Origin: Streptomyces sp. CA-278952
Lineage (GTDB): Bacteria > Actinomycetota > Actinomycetes > Streptomycetales > Streptomycetaceae
DNA length: 64,000 nucleotides
Reading direction: 5' to 3'
NCBI RefSeq assembly: GCF_028747205.1
Contig: NZ_CP112880.1
Location: 6,793,501-6,857,500 of the forward strand
This document shows positions 32,735-42,944 of this stretch, piece after piece; position 1 is the first letter of the stretch; the number at the start of each line of letters is the position of its first letter. Below the pieces are notes generated by a model. It searched no databases and had not been told where the DNA came from. It saw only the letters and a list, made by a program, of their open reading frames with translations. The position numbers and the translations under genes were made by a program.

Positions 32735-33913
32735 ATGGCTGTCGGCATGAGCTCGCCACGACCGGCGCACACCACCGCGGCACGCGCTGCGGAAGAGGAG
32801 CCGGACGGGTCGGCGGCCGGTCCGGACGGCCTCGGCGCCGGCCTCGGCCAGGACGCTCCCGGCATCGACCCGGACGACCTTCCCGACGGTCTCGTCGTCG
32901 CCGACGCCAGCGGGCGCGTCGTCTGCTTCAACGCCGCCGCCGCCCGCATCACCGCCACCCCCCGCGCCGACGCCATCGGACGCCCCCTGGACGTCGCCCT
33001 CCCGCTGGAGGACCTCAAGGGGAAGCGCTGGTGGGAGCTGACCGACCCGTACGGCGGTCTCACCACCCGCAGGGCCCAGCCCGAGCGCAACCTGCTGCTG
33101 CCCGGCGGCCGTGAGGTGCTGGTCTCCGCCCGTTACGTACGCGAGCGCCCGCTCGGCCCGGTGCGACGGGTCGTGGTCTCGCTGCGCGGCACCGAGGCCC
33201 GCCGGCGTACCGAACGCAGCCACGCCGAGCTGATCGCCACCGTCGCCCACGAACTGCGCTCCCCGCTGACCTCCGTCAAGGGTTTCACCGCCACGCTGCT
33301 CGCCAAGTGGGAACGTTTCACCGACGACCAGAAGCGGCTGATGCTGGAGACCGTCGACGCGGACGCCGGCCGGGTCACCCGGCTCATCGCCGAGTTGCTC
33401 GACATCTCCCGCATCGACTCCGGCCGGCTGGAGCTGCGCCGCCAGCCCGTCGACGTCTCCGCCGCCGTGGCCCGGCACATCCAGGCGCTCATCACGGGCG
33501 GCCAGGCACCCGACCGCTTCCGGGTCCGGGCCCGGGGGCCCCTGCCCGCCCTGTGGGCCGATCCCGACAAGGTCGACCAGGTCCTCGGCAACCTCCTGGA
33601 AAACGCGGTGCGCCACGGCGAGGGAACCGTCACCATTGAGATCGCCCCGGCACCCGCGCCGGGGGCGGACGACGAGACGGGAACGGCTGTCACCGTGAGC
33701 GACGAAGGCCCCGGCATCCCCGAGGAGTCGATGGGCCGTGTCTTCACCCGCTTCTGGCGGGGGAGCAAGCGCGGCGGCACGGGCCTGGGCCTCTACATCG
33801 TCAAGGGCATCGTCGAGGCCCACGGCGGCACCATCACCGTCGACCGGGGACCCGGCGGCGGAGCCGAGTTCCGATTTATTCTGCCCGTGAGCATGCCCGC
33901 CTATCTGAAGTAG
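32735..33913 (+). CDS. PAS-domain sensor histidine kinase
   Basis: 392 residues, no transmembrane helix. A PAS domain (about 45-150: DLPDGLVVADASGRVVCFNAAAARI) is followed by HisKA with the phospho-acceptor His172 in TVAHELRSPL, and the HATPase domain with NLLENAVRHGEG (N box), SDEGPGIPEE (G1) and GGTGLGLYIVKGIVEAHGG (G2). It should be a cytoplasmic sensor, redox, ligand or light being possible PAS inputs. No response regulator gene is adjacent, so it is an orphan kinase. The position between the RNA methyltransferase and pheS is the usual one in Streptomyces. Confidence 0.92.
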   Translation: MAVGMSSPRPAHTTAARAAEEEPDGSAAGPDGLGAGLGQDAPGIDPDDLPDGLVVADASGRVVCFNAAAARITATPRADAIGRPLDVALPLEDLKGKRWWELTDPYGGLTTRRAQPERNLLLPGGREVLVSARYVRERPLGPVRRVVVSLRGTEARRRTERSHAELIATVAHELRSPLTSVKGFTATLLAKWERFTDDQKRLMLETVDADAGRVTRLIAELLDISRIDSGRLELRRQPVDVSAAVARHIQALITGGQAPDRFRVRARGPLPALWADPDKVDQVLGNLLENAVRHGEGTVTIEIAPAPAPGADDETGTAVTVSDEGPGIPEESMGRVFTRFWRGSKRGGTGLGLYIVKGIVEAHGGTITVDRGPGGGAEFRFILPVSMPAYLK

Positions 33914-33927
33914 AGGGGTTTGCGTAG

Positions 33928-35219
<1,292 letters not shown>

Positions 35220-35220
<1 letters not shown>

Positions 35221-37733
35221 TGCGCGTCCCGCTTTCCTGGCTGCGGGAGTACGTCGACCTGCCGGCGACGGAGACCGGCCGTGACGTACAGGCCAAGCTC
35301 GTCTCCGTCGGGCTCGAGGTCGAGACCGTCGAGCAGATCGGCGCGGGCCTCAAGGGCCCCCTGGTCGTCGGCAAGGTCCTGACCATCGAGGAGCTGGAGG
35401 GCTTCAAGAAGCCCATCCGCTTCTGCACGGTCGACGTCGGCACCGCCAACGGCACCGGCGAACCGCAGGAGATCGTCTGCGGCGCCCGTAACTTCTCGGT
35501 CGGCGACAAGGTCGTCGTGGTCCTCCCGGGCGCGGTCCTGCCCGGCGACTTCGCGATCGCCGCCCGCAAGACGTACGGCAAGACCTCGCACGGCATGATC
35601 TGCTCCACCGACGAGCTCGGCATGGGCGACGACGGAACGCACGGCATCATCGTGCTGCCGCCGGAGCACGAGGTCGGCACCGACGCGATCGAGCTGCTCC
35701 AGCTCGTCGACGAGGTCCTCGACATCGCCGTCACCCCGGACCGCGGCTACTGCCTCTCGATGCGCGGTGTCGCCCGGGAGACGGCCATCGCGTACGGGCT
35801 GCCGCTGCGCGACCCGGCGCTGCTGGACGTGCCCGCGCCGAACGCGTACGGCTACCCGGTCAAGATCAGTGACCCGATCGGCTGCGACCGCTTCACCGCG
35901 CGCACCGTCACCGGTCTCCAGCCCGAGGCCCGCTCCCCGATCTGGATGCGGCGCCGCCTCCAGAAGGCCGGGATGCGGCCCATCTCGCTGGCCGTCGACA
36001 TCACCAACTACGTGATGCTGGAGCTCGGCCAGCCGCTGCACGCCTACGACCGCACCCGGGTCGAGGGGCCGATCGGTGTGCGCCGCGCCGCGCAGGGCGA
36101 GAAGCTCACCACACTGGACGGCACCGTGCGCGTACTGGACGCCGAGGACCTCGTCATCACCGACGACCGCGGGCCGATCGGCCTCGCGGGCGTCATGGGC
36201 GGGGCCAACACCGAGATCGCCGACGCGGACGGCGAACACGCCCTCACCACCGAGGTCGTCATCGAGGCCGCGCACTTCGACGCGATCTCGATCGCCCGCA
36301 CCGCGCGCCGCCACAAGCTGTCCTCCGAGGCGTCCAAGCGCTTCGAGCGCGGCGTCGACCCGCAGGCCGCCGCCGCTGCCGCGCAGCGAACGGTCGACCT
36401 GCTGGTCCTGCTGGCGGGCGGCACCGCCGAGGCCGGGGTCACCGAGATCACCGCCCCGTCCGCGCCGCGCTCCATCGCGATGCCCGCCGACCACCCGGAC
36501 CGGGTCGCCGGTGTGGGCTACGGCCGCGAGACCGTCGTCCGCCGCCTCCAGGAGGTCGGCTGCGACGTCTACGGGCAGGACGAGCTGATCGTCACGGTCC
36601 CGTCCTGGCGGCCCGACCTGAACGAGCCGAACGACCTGGCCGAAGAGGTCATCCGTCTTGAGGGTTACGAGAACCTGCCCTCCACCCTGCCGACGCCCCC
36701 CTCCGGGCGTGGTCTCACCGACCGCCAGCGGCTGCACCGCCGCATCGGCCGGGTGCTGGCCGGAGCCGGTTACGTCGAGGCGCTGAGCTACCCGTTCATC
36801 GGCGACGCGGTCCTGGACCAGCTCGGCCTGGAGGCGGACGACGCCCGTCGCCGCACGGTCAAGCTCGTCAACCCGATCTCCGACGAGGAGCCGGCGCTGC
36901 GCACCACGCTGCTGCCCGGTCTCCTCGGCGCCCTGCGGCGCAACGACGGTCGCGGCAGCCACGACCTGGCGCTCTTCGAGACCGGCCTGGTCTTCAGGCC
37001 GACGGGCCAGGAGACGCAGGCGGTCCGGCTGCCCGTCGACCGCCGGCCCACCGACGAGGAGATCGCCTCTCTGGACGCGGCCCTGCCGCGTCAGCCGCGC
37101 CGCGCCGCCGTCGTCCTCGCGGGCGCCCGCGAGCAGTCCGGCTGGTGGGGCAAGGGCACCCCGGCGACCTGGGCGGACGCGGTCGAGGCCGCCCGGTCCA
37201 TCGCCGCGGAGGCCGGGGTGGAGGTCATCGTCCGCGCCGACCAGCACGCCCCGTGGCACCCGGGCCGCTGCGCCGCGCTGTACGTCACCGTGAACGGCGA
37301 GGAGACCCTCTTCGGACACGCGGGCGAACTGCACCCGCGCGTCATCAAGGCGCTCCACCTGCCCGAGCGGACCTGCGCCGCCGAGGTCGAGCTGGACGTC
37401 CTGGAGCAGGCCGTCGACGGAGCGCTCCAGGCGCCCCGGATCTCCACCTTCCCGGTGGCGACCCAGGACGTCGCGCTCGTCGTCGCCGGGGACGTACCGG
37501 CCGCCGACGTGGAGCGGGCCCTGCGCGAGGGCGCGGGTGAACTCCTCGAGTCGCTGCGGCTGTTCGACGTCTTCACCGGTGAACAGATCGGCGGGGGCAA
37601 CAAGTCCCTGGCGTACGCGCTGCGCTTCCGCGCCGCCGACCGCACCCTGACCGTCGAGGAGGCGTCGGCCGCCCGCGACAGCGCGGTGGCCCTGGCCGCC
37701 GAGCGCACGGGCGCGGTGCTGCGCGGCGCGTAG
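35220..37733 (+). CDS. pheT: Phenylalanine-tRNA ligase beta subunit
   Basis: 837 residues, starting on the last base of the pheS stop (TGATG). It contains the N-terminal OB/EMAP-like tRNA-binding domain ([49 protein letters not shown]), the B3/B4 editing domain ([21 protein letters not shown]), B5 ([20 protein letters not shown]) and the C-terminal ferredoxin-fold anticodon domain ([28 protein letters not shown]). It forms the (alpha-beta)2 enzyme with PheS and clears mischarged Tyr-tRNA(Phe). Confidence 0.97.
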
Positions 37734-37749
37734 CCCGTGCAGCGGCGTT

Positions 37750-37788
37750 GAGAAGGGGCGTATCCGGCCACCGGATACGCCCCTTCTC
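37750..37788 (+). terminator. Terminator after pheT
   Basis: A perfect 18-bp stem (GAGAAGGGGCGTATCCGG with its complement) and a three-base loop lie 16 bases after the pheT stop. Confidence 0.9.
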
Positions 37789-38150
37789 CATCCCGCCGAG
37801 CGACGGAGGGACCACACGCCGGAGCCGGAGCCGGAACCGGGAGGAACGCGGTTCCGACGTCCGTTCCGCAGCCACCCTCCTTCGTCGTCGGTCAGTGGGC
37901 CGTGCGGTCCGGGCGCCGTCCGCGCTGCCTCGGAGTGTCGGGCAGGTCAGCAGCGCGGACGGCGCGGGTGCGGGTCGTAGGCCGTTACGAGGGGGAGCCG
38001 ACGACCCGGCCGCCTCTTGCGAGGGAGCTCATTCAACCGAGCCCGGGACCCGCGCGGCAGAGCGCACAGCGGGAGGGTTCGGGCATTCCTTTCACACCCC
38101 GTGTGAATCGTGCTCCACTAGGCTCATTGCGACACGCACCTGGGGGGACG
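37789..38150. other. 362-bp intergenic region upstream of the TPR regulator
   Basis: No gene is supported here. Near the end there is a perfect dyad TTCACAC-CCC-GTGTGAA (38091-38107) and a -10-like TAGGCT (38119-38124) ahead of the gene at 38151. The rest shows only short GC-rich repeats such as GGAGCCGGAGCCGGAACCGG. Confidence 0.6.
38091..38107. promoter_or_regulatory. 17-bp operator-like dyad
   Basis: TTCACAC-CCC-GTGTGAA is a perfect inverted repeat placed over the presumed -35 region of the TPR regulator gene, eleven bases before TAGGCT. It is a candidate repressor site, possibly for the gene's own product. Confidence 0.55.
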
Positions 38151-39503
38151 ATGGAGCCCAATGTCCTGCTCGAAGCCCTGATCGAGGAGGCCGGTGTGTC
38201 CCGGGCGGGCCTCGCCGGTCACGTCAACCGGGCGGGCCTGAGCCGTGGGCTGAGCCTGCGGTACGAACACACGGCGGTCTCCCGCTGGCTCAAGGGCCAG
38301 CGCCCGCGGGGGCAGGTGCCCGACCTGATCTGCGAGGTGCTGGCCGGCCGGCTGGGGCGGCCCGTCGGGCTCGACGACGTCGGGATGGGCGCCTCGGCCG
38401 CTTCCGCCGGGATCGACGCCGGCGACGGGAGCGGCTCCCTCTGCGGGTTCGTCGAACGGGCCACCGCCCTGTGGCGCTCCGACGAACAGCGGCGCCCGCA
38501 CCTGGCCACCGTGCCCGCCGTCACCGGCACGCCGGCGGTGATGCCGGTCTGGGAGTGGGAGAACCCCCCGGAGGACACCGACGTCTCGCGGCCGGGACCG
38601 GGCCGGGTCAGCGCGGCCGACATAGCGATGCTCAAGTCGGCCCGTGACCACTACGAGCAGATGTACCGCAAGACGGGCGGCCTCGCGACCAGGTCCCGGA
38701 TCGTCCGCTTCCTCAACGCGGAGGCCGCGCCGCTGCTGCGCGGCGGCTACAGCGACGCCCTGGGCCGGCGCCTGCACCGGGCGACGGCGGGACTCGTGGC
38801 GGTGGCGGGCATCTGCGCCTACGACTCCGACGCCCACGGACTCGCCCAGCGCTACTTCCACCAGGCGCTGCGGCTCGCCAAGTCCAGCGGGGACCGGGGG
38901 CTGGGCGGCTATGTGATCGCGCTGCTGGTCACCCAGTCGCTGTTCCTCGGTGACTACCGCCGCTCCATCGCCTTCGCCGAGGCCGCGCTGCGGGCCGCCG
39001 GCGGTCATATCACCCCCGCCCTCGCCGCCGATCTGCACGCCATGCAGGCCAAGGCGTACGCCCGGCTGGGCGACGCGGCGAACGCCCGGGCCTGCATCGG
39101 GCGGGCCGAGGCGCAGGCGGGCCGGATCCACACCGGCCGGGAGCCGGACGAGACCGGGTACGTCCAGCCGGGCCTGGTCGACGTCCAGGTGGCGGAGGCG
39201 CTGCTCGGTCTCGGGGACCTGCCCGCCGCCCGGGAGCACGCGGCCTCCGCCGTGCGCGCCCCGGCGCACGACCGGGGGCGCGTGCACCGTCTCGCGATGC
39301 TGAGTCATATCGAGCTGCTTCAGGGCGAGGCCGACCGCGCGGCCGGTACAGCTGCCGAAATGGCGATGAGGGCCCGGGGGATGGAGTCCCAGCGGCTGCG
39401 CGACCGGCTGCGGCAGGTCCGGAGCGAACTGGCCGCGAGCGGCTGCTCCGAGGCGGCGGGGACCACCGACCTCATCGACGAGGCGCTCCGCGTGCCTCTG
39501 TGA
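38151..39503 (+). CDS. NsdA/NsdB-like regulator with HTH-like N-terminus and TPR repeats
   Basis: 450 residues. The N-terminus (LLEALIEEAGVSRAGLAGHVNRAG, then HTAVSRWLKGQRPRGQVPDLICEVLAGRLGRPV) has the form of the HTH-like domain in NsdA-type antibiotic-production regulators. The rest is alpha-helical with TPR-like repeats (GLAQRYFHQALRLAKSSGDRGLGGYVIALLV; RRSIAFAEAALRAAGG; ADLHAMQAKAYARLGDAANARACIGRAEAQ; AALLGLGDLPAAREHAASAV-like). Proteins of this type modulate development and antibiotic production in Streptomyces. The NUDIX gene after it, separated by a dyad, is its usual neighbour. The ligand is unknown. Confidence 0.82.
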   Translation: MEPNVLLEALIEEAGVSRAGLAGHVNRAGLSRGLSLRYEHTAVSRWLKGQRPRGQVPDLICEVLAGRLGRPVGLDDVGMGASAASAGIDAGDGSGSLCGFVERATALWRSDEQRRPHLATVPAVTGTPAVMPVWEWENPPEDTDVSRPGPGRVSAADIAMLKSARDHYEQMYRKTGGLATRSRIVRFLNAEAAPLLRGGYSDALGRRLHRATAGLVAVAGICAYDSDAHGLAQRYFHQALRLAKSSGDRGLGGYVIALLVTQSLFLGDYRRSIAFAEAALRAAGGHITPALAADLHAMQAKAYARLGDAANARACIGRAEAQAGRIHTGREPDETGYVQPGLVDVQVAEALLGLGDLPAAREHAASAVRAPAHDRGRVHRLAMLSHIELLQGEADRAAGTAAEMAMRARGMESQRLRDRLRQVRSELAASGCSEAAGTTDLIDEALRVPL

Positions 39504-39551
39504 GCTCTGCCGACGCCCCGTCGTTCGCTCCCCCTGACAGCCGAGCCTGCT

Positions 39552-39573
39552 GACATGTTGACCCCAACATGTC
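39552..39573. promoter_or_regulatory. 22-bp dyad upstream of the NUDIX gene
   Basis: GACATGTTG-ACCC-CAACATGTC is a perfect 9-bp inverted repeat directly before the NUDIX hydrolase start at 39590. It is a strong candidate operator; the adjacent TPR regulator is one possible binder. Confidence 0.65.
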
Positions 39574-39589
39574 GAAAGGCGGCAGAACC

Positions 39590-40120
39590 GTGCAGTGGAC
39601 GAATTTAAGCGAACAGAATGTGTATCAGAACCCGTGGTTCCGGGTGAATCTGGCGGACGTCCAGCTCCCCGACGGCAGCCACCTCGACCACTTCGTCATC
39701 CGGCTGCGACCCGTCGCGGCCGCCACCGTCGTCAACGAGGCGAACGAGGTGCTGCTCCTCTGGCGGCACCGGTTCATCACCGACAGCTGGGGGTGGGAAC
39801 TGGCCGCGGGCGTCGTAGAGGACGGCGAGGACATCGCGCTGGCGGCGGCCCGTGAGATGGAGGAGGAGACCGGCTGGCGCCCCGGCGAGCTGCGCCCGCT
39901 GCTCACCGTGGAACCGTCGAACGGCCTCACCGACGCCCGACACCACCTCTTCTGGTCCGACGAGGCCCACTGGACCGGGCCCCCGCAGGACGCCTTCGAG
40001 TCCTCGCGCCGCGAGTGGATACCGCTCAAGGTGGTCCCGGACATGATCGCCCGGGGCGAGGTGCCCGCCGCGAACATGGCGGCCGCCCTGCTGATGCTGC
40101 ACCACCTGAGACTGGGCTGA
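39590..40120 (+). CDS. NUDIX hydrolase
   Basis: 176 residues from the GTG at 39590, with GAAAGG upstream; an ATG at 39569 lies inside the operator and has no ribosome site. The complete Nudix box is present: G-x5-E-x7-REMEEETGW (residues about 79-101). The surrounding sequence (VNEANEVLLLWRHRFITDSWGWELAAGVVE, FESSRREWIPLKVVPDMIARGEV) is closest to ADP-ribose/nucleoside-diphosphate-sugar pyrophosphatase types. It hydrolyses a nucleoside diphosphate linked to another moiety; the substrate is not defined. A hairpin terminator follows. Confidence 0.9.
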   Translation: MQWTNLSEQNVYQNPWFRVNLADVQLPDGSHLDHFVIRLRPVAAATVVNEANEVLLLWRHRFITDSWGWELAAGVVEDGEDIALAAAREMEEETGWRPGELRPLLTVEPSNGLTDARHHLFWSDEAHWTGPPQDAFESSRREWIPLKVVPDMIARGEVPAANMAAALLMLHHLRLG

Positions 40121-40152
40121 CCCGGCCGCGTACGAGCGCCCCGCACACGTGA

Positions 40153-40184
40153 GGAGCCGGCCCCGGGTGACCGGGACCGGCTCC
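40153..40184 (+). terminator. Terminator after the NUDIX gene
   Basis: GGAGCCGG and CCGG on the left pair with CCGG and CCGGCTCC on the right around a GTGA loop, giving a near-perfect 14-bp stem with one mismatch, 33 bases after the stop. Confidence 0.78.
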
Positions 40185-40279
40185 CTGACACATACAGCGG
40201 CTCCGCGGCCCCATGGAAGCCCCGGGCGGGGGCGACAGCTGCCCTTGCCGGTGCGGCGGAGCTGCCGAGTAGCCAGTCA

Positions 40280-40414
40280 ATGCAGGAACTGCTGGACTAT
40301 GGGTCCGACGAGTTCACGAGGTCAGGTACGGGTCCTGACGGGGAACCGAATCGACGCGGTCACCTTGTGGAGGACTTGATCGATGTCTTCAACGACCTGC
40401 TGCCTGAAGAGTAG
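40280..40414 (+). pseudogene. Short orphan reading frame, probable gene remnant
   Basis: A 44-residue frame (MQELLDYGSDEFTRSG at the start, HLVEDLIDVFNDLLPEE at the end) has non-random amino acid composition and a natural acidic terminus, but codon third positions are far less GC-rich than neighbouring genes (TAT, TCA, GGT, CTT, TTG, GAT, GAA). It looks like the C-terminal end of a lost or decayed gene that entered by transfer, at the start of a low-GC patch. No family is recognised. Confidence 0.4.
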
Positions 40415-40510
40415 GGGCCAGGAGCCCGGCCATGGAGATGGTCGGGCGCATCGAGACCGGTCAGCGTTCTGCCCCGGTGACGGAATGTCGACCTGGCTGA
40501 GGCGCAACGT

Positions 40511-40972
40511 ATGACCGACGGCAGTTCCTACGCGAGTAACCCGGAGTATCTTCCGAGCTTCATGAACGACCCCCACGACGATGACGGTAGCCAGGTCGTG
40601 AAGTTGAATCTCGCTGAGAACGACGAACTGACCGCAGCAGGCCTGAGCAGGTTCCCGGCCGGCACCGGCGACGTGATCGACTTCACCACCATTCGGTACG
40701 AAGAGCGCCTCTGGTGGGACGACGAGGAGCATGGGGTGAGGATGGCGGTGGAGCTGCTTTCCTCGTACGTGCAGAGAGACGAGCGGGTCGCCATCATCTG
40801 GGGAAACTACGCGATGCCGACCGTGGTCATGCCTGCGGAGGTCGCAGTCCGGCATGCGCGGGACATCCTGGACGCCGGTCCGCACTTCTGGATCCATCCG
40901 CTCGGGGGTCCGGCGCTCATCGAATGCCTGATGGATGGCCAGGTGACGATCGTGACGATCCCGTCGGGCTGA
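40511..40972 (+). CDS. Hypothetical protein, possible immunity-type small protein
   Basis: 153 residues, acidic, with no signal or membrane segment. The middle is beta-rich (DVIDFTTIRYEERLWWDDEE; ERVAIIWGNYAMPTVVMP), and the end reads HFWIHPLGGPALIECLMDGQVTIV. GC is only about 55-62% in the lines I counted, against over 70% around it. Small, acidic, orphan proteins in such patches are often immunity proteins of polymorphic toxins, but no toxin gene is present and I recognise no family. A start at the internal ATG 40562 is possible. Confidence 0.55.
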   Translation: MTDGSSYASNPEYLPSFMNDPHDDDGSQVVKLNLAENDELTAAGLSRFPAGTGDVIDFTTIRYEERLWWDDEEHGVRMAVELLSSYVQRDERVAIIWGNYAMPTVVMPAEVAVRHARDILDAGPHFWIHPLGGPALIECLMDGQVTIVTIPSG

Positions 40973-41196
40973 GCACGTGAACGTGAGAAAGCCCCGCTCG
41001 AAAAAGGTGCAGAGGACGGCGTGGTGAGCCGGCTGCCGCGCAGCGCCGGAGAGGCACATCGACCGCTTGTGCCGGCGGTCTCCGACCCTGGCCCGCGTGT
41101 GGTCGAAGTGCTGTCCAAGGCCTTCCCCGAGGCCTACGTCAGCGGGCAGCTGAAGGCGTATCACGTGCCCGGCAACGGCATGAGTGGAATGAGTTC

Positions 41197-41679
41197 ATGG
41201 CTGAAGTGATCGCAATGCTGGAAGCGCTCAGGGACATCACCCCGCTGACCGCCGAGGCTGCGGCGGCGCGGTTCTTGGGTCAGGAGTGGACGCCCGCGGG
41301 CAAGGTCCGTGACGGTGTGGAGACGTCGTGGGACAAGGGCGGCGTCGGGGGCTGGATCCAGACGTTCGGCGGTGGGGCGGTCAGCGTCTCGTTCTTCGTC
41401 TGGATCCGCGACGTCGACGAGTCGGGCTACTTCGACGACCTGGATGCCGTCTACGAGCAGGGGGAGCAGGTGCTGGCCGACTTCCTCCCCGAGATCGAGG
41501 CTTCCCCGCTTGTCGGCCACCTCATCGAGGCCGAGGCGACGGAGGCGGACAGGGACGAGTTCGTCAAGCTGAAGAAGTGGACCCTCGACAGCCGGATTCT
41601 GACCGCCGGTGTGATCCAGCATGACACCGACCTTCCGGTGATGGTCGTGGTGGTGCTGGAGGAGCCCTGCGCTGCCTGA
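41197..41679 (+). CDS. Hypothetical acidic protein
   Basis: 160 residues, strongly acidic, alpha/beta in appearance: LEALRDITPLTAEAAAARFLGQEW, then GGWIQTFGGGAVSVSFFVWIRDVDESGYFDDLDAVYEQGEQVLADFLPEIEAS, and a final strand LPVMVVVVLEEP. No signal peptide or helix through a membrane. Just upstream another frame (41060-41209) also reads protein-like (VVEVLSKAFPEAYVSGQLKA) and overlaps its start, suggesting rearranged gene pieces. It lies at the end of the low-GC patch; a role in a toxin/immunity or contact system is only a guess. Confidence 0.6.
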   Translation: MAEVIAMLEALRDITPLTAEAAAARFLGQEWTPAGKVRDGVETSWDKGGVGGWIQTFGGGAVSVSFFVWIRDVDESGYFDDLDAVYEQGEQVLADFLPEIEASPLVGHLIEAEATEADRDEFVKLKKWTLDSRILTAGVIQHDTDLPVMVVVVLEEPCAA

Positions 41680-41886
41680 CTGAGCCCGTATGCGCAATGC
41701 GGAGGTCCTGGGTCGGAGTCGCCAGGGACTCGGGTCCGTGCATCCGCGCCGTCGCTCCGCAGCGCTCCGGCGCGGCGTGGGGTCGGCCGTGGGGTACGAG
41801 GCTCTGCGGGCCGCACACGGTCCTGACCATGGGAAACGTGCCCCGGCGGGCCCGGCCGCATGAGCGCCGACCCCGCCGGTAGCCGG

Positions 41887-42756
41887 TCAGTACGGGTAGA
41901 AGCCCGACCCCGTCTTGCGGCCGAGCCGGCCCGCGTCGACCATCCGCTGGAGCAGCGGGGGAGCGGCGTACAGCGGCTCCTTGTACTCGGCGTACATCGA
42001 GTCCGCGACCGAGGCCACGGTGTCCAGGCCGATCAGATCGGCCAGCTTGAGCGGACCCATCGGGTGGGCGCAGCCCATCTCCATGCCGTTGTCGATGTCC
42101 TCGCGGCTGGCGATGCCCGACTCGAACATCCGGATCGCGGAGAGGAGGTACGGGATCAGCAGGGCGTTCACGACGAAGCCGGACCGGTCCTGGGCGCGGA
42201 TCGGATGCTTGCCGAGCACGTCCTGCACGACGGCCTCGGCGCGGGCGATCGTCTCGTCCGAGGTGGTCAGCGCCGGGATCAGCTCGACGAGCTTCTGCAC
42301 TGGGGCCGGGTTGAAGAAGTGGATGCCGATGACCCGGTCCGGGCGCGAGGTGGCGACGGCCAGCTTCACCAGCGGGATCGAGGAGGTGTTGGAGGCCAGA
42401 ATCGCGTCCTGCCGGGTCACCACCTGGTCGAGCACCTGGAAGATCTCGGTCTTGACCTGCTCGTTCTCCACGACGGCCTCGATGACGAGATCGCGGTCGG
42501 CGAACTCCCCGAGGTCGGTCGTGAAGCTCAGTCGGCCGAGGGTCTCGTCCCGCTCCTCCGCGCTGATCTTGCCGCGCTCGGCGGCCTTCGCGAGGGAGTT
42601 GTGCAGACGGGTGCGGCCGATCTCCAGCGCTTCGCCGGTGGTCTCGGCGACCTTTACTTCGAGGCCGCTGCGCGCGCACACCTCCGCGATACCCGCGCCC
42701 ATCTGGCCACAGCCCACCACTCCGACGCGTGCAATGTCGGCCATAGAGTCCGTCAC
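41887..42756 (-). CDS. 3-hydroxybutyryl-CoA dehydrogenase family protein
   Basis: 289 residues from the GTG at 42756; an ATG four codons later also has a ribosome site. The NAD-binding motif is VGVVGCGQMGAGIAEVCARSG near the N-terminus; the catalytic region has SNTSSIPLVKLA, GIHFFNPAPVQKLVELI (catalytic His), and the C-terminal domain has SGFVVNALLIPYLLSAIRMFESG and MGCAHPMGPLKLADLIGLD. It oxidises 3-hydroxyacyl-CoA to acetoacyl-CoA, or the reverse, in beta-oxidation, butyrate or polyketide-precursor metabolism. It is transcribed alone. Confidence 0.93.
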   Translation of the reverse strand: MTDSMADIARVGVVGCGQMGAGIAEVCARSGLEVKVAETTGEALEIGRTRLHNSLAKAAERGKISAEERDETLGRLSFTTDLGEFADRDLVIEAVVENEQVKTEIFQVLDQVVTRQDAILASNTSSIPLVKLAVATSRPDRVIGIHFFNPAPVQKLVELIPALTTSDETIARAEAVVQDVLGKHPIRAQDRSGFVVNALLIPYLLSAIRMFESGIASREDIDNGMEMGCAHPMGPLKLADLIGLDTVASVADSMYAEYKEPLYAAPPLLQRMVDAGRLGRKTGSGFYPY

Positions 42757-42944
42757 CTCGTGCCTTTCGCTGTTCTCCGTATCGCAGGGTCCCGTGTGAT
42801 TCCGGTGCCCGCCCCGACCCCACGACGTTACTCCGCATGCTGACGCGGACGTCCCGCGGGTCATGACGGCCACGGATGGGAAACATGCGGTTACGTAGAG
42901 CTATCGGAGTCGGAGTGGGACGTGACAAAGAGAGGTGGGCCAGG

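Noticed and set aside
40511..40972. Assignment to a named immunity family such as Imm1
   Set aside because: I could not match its conserved residues to any family I know with confidence, so it is left as hypothetical.
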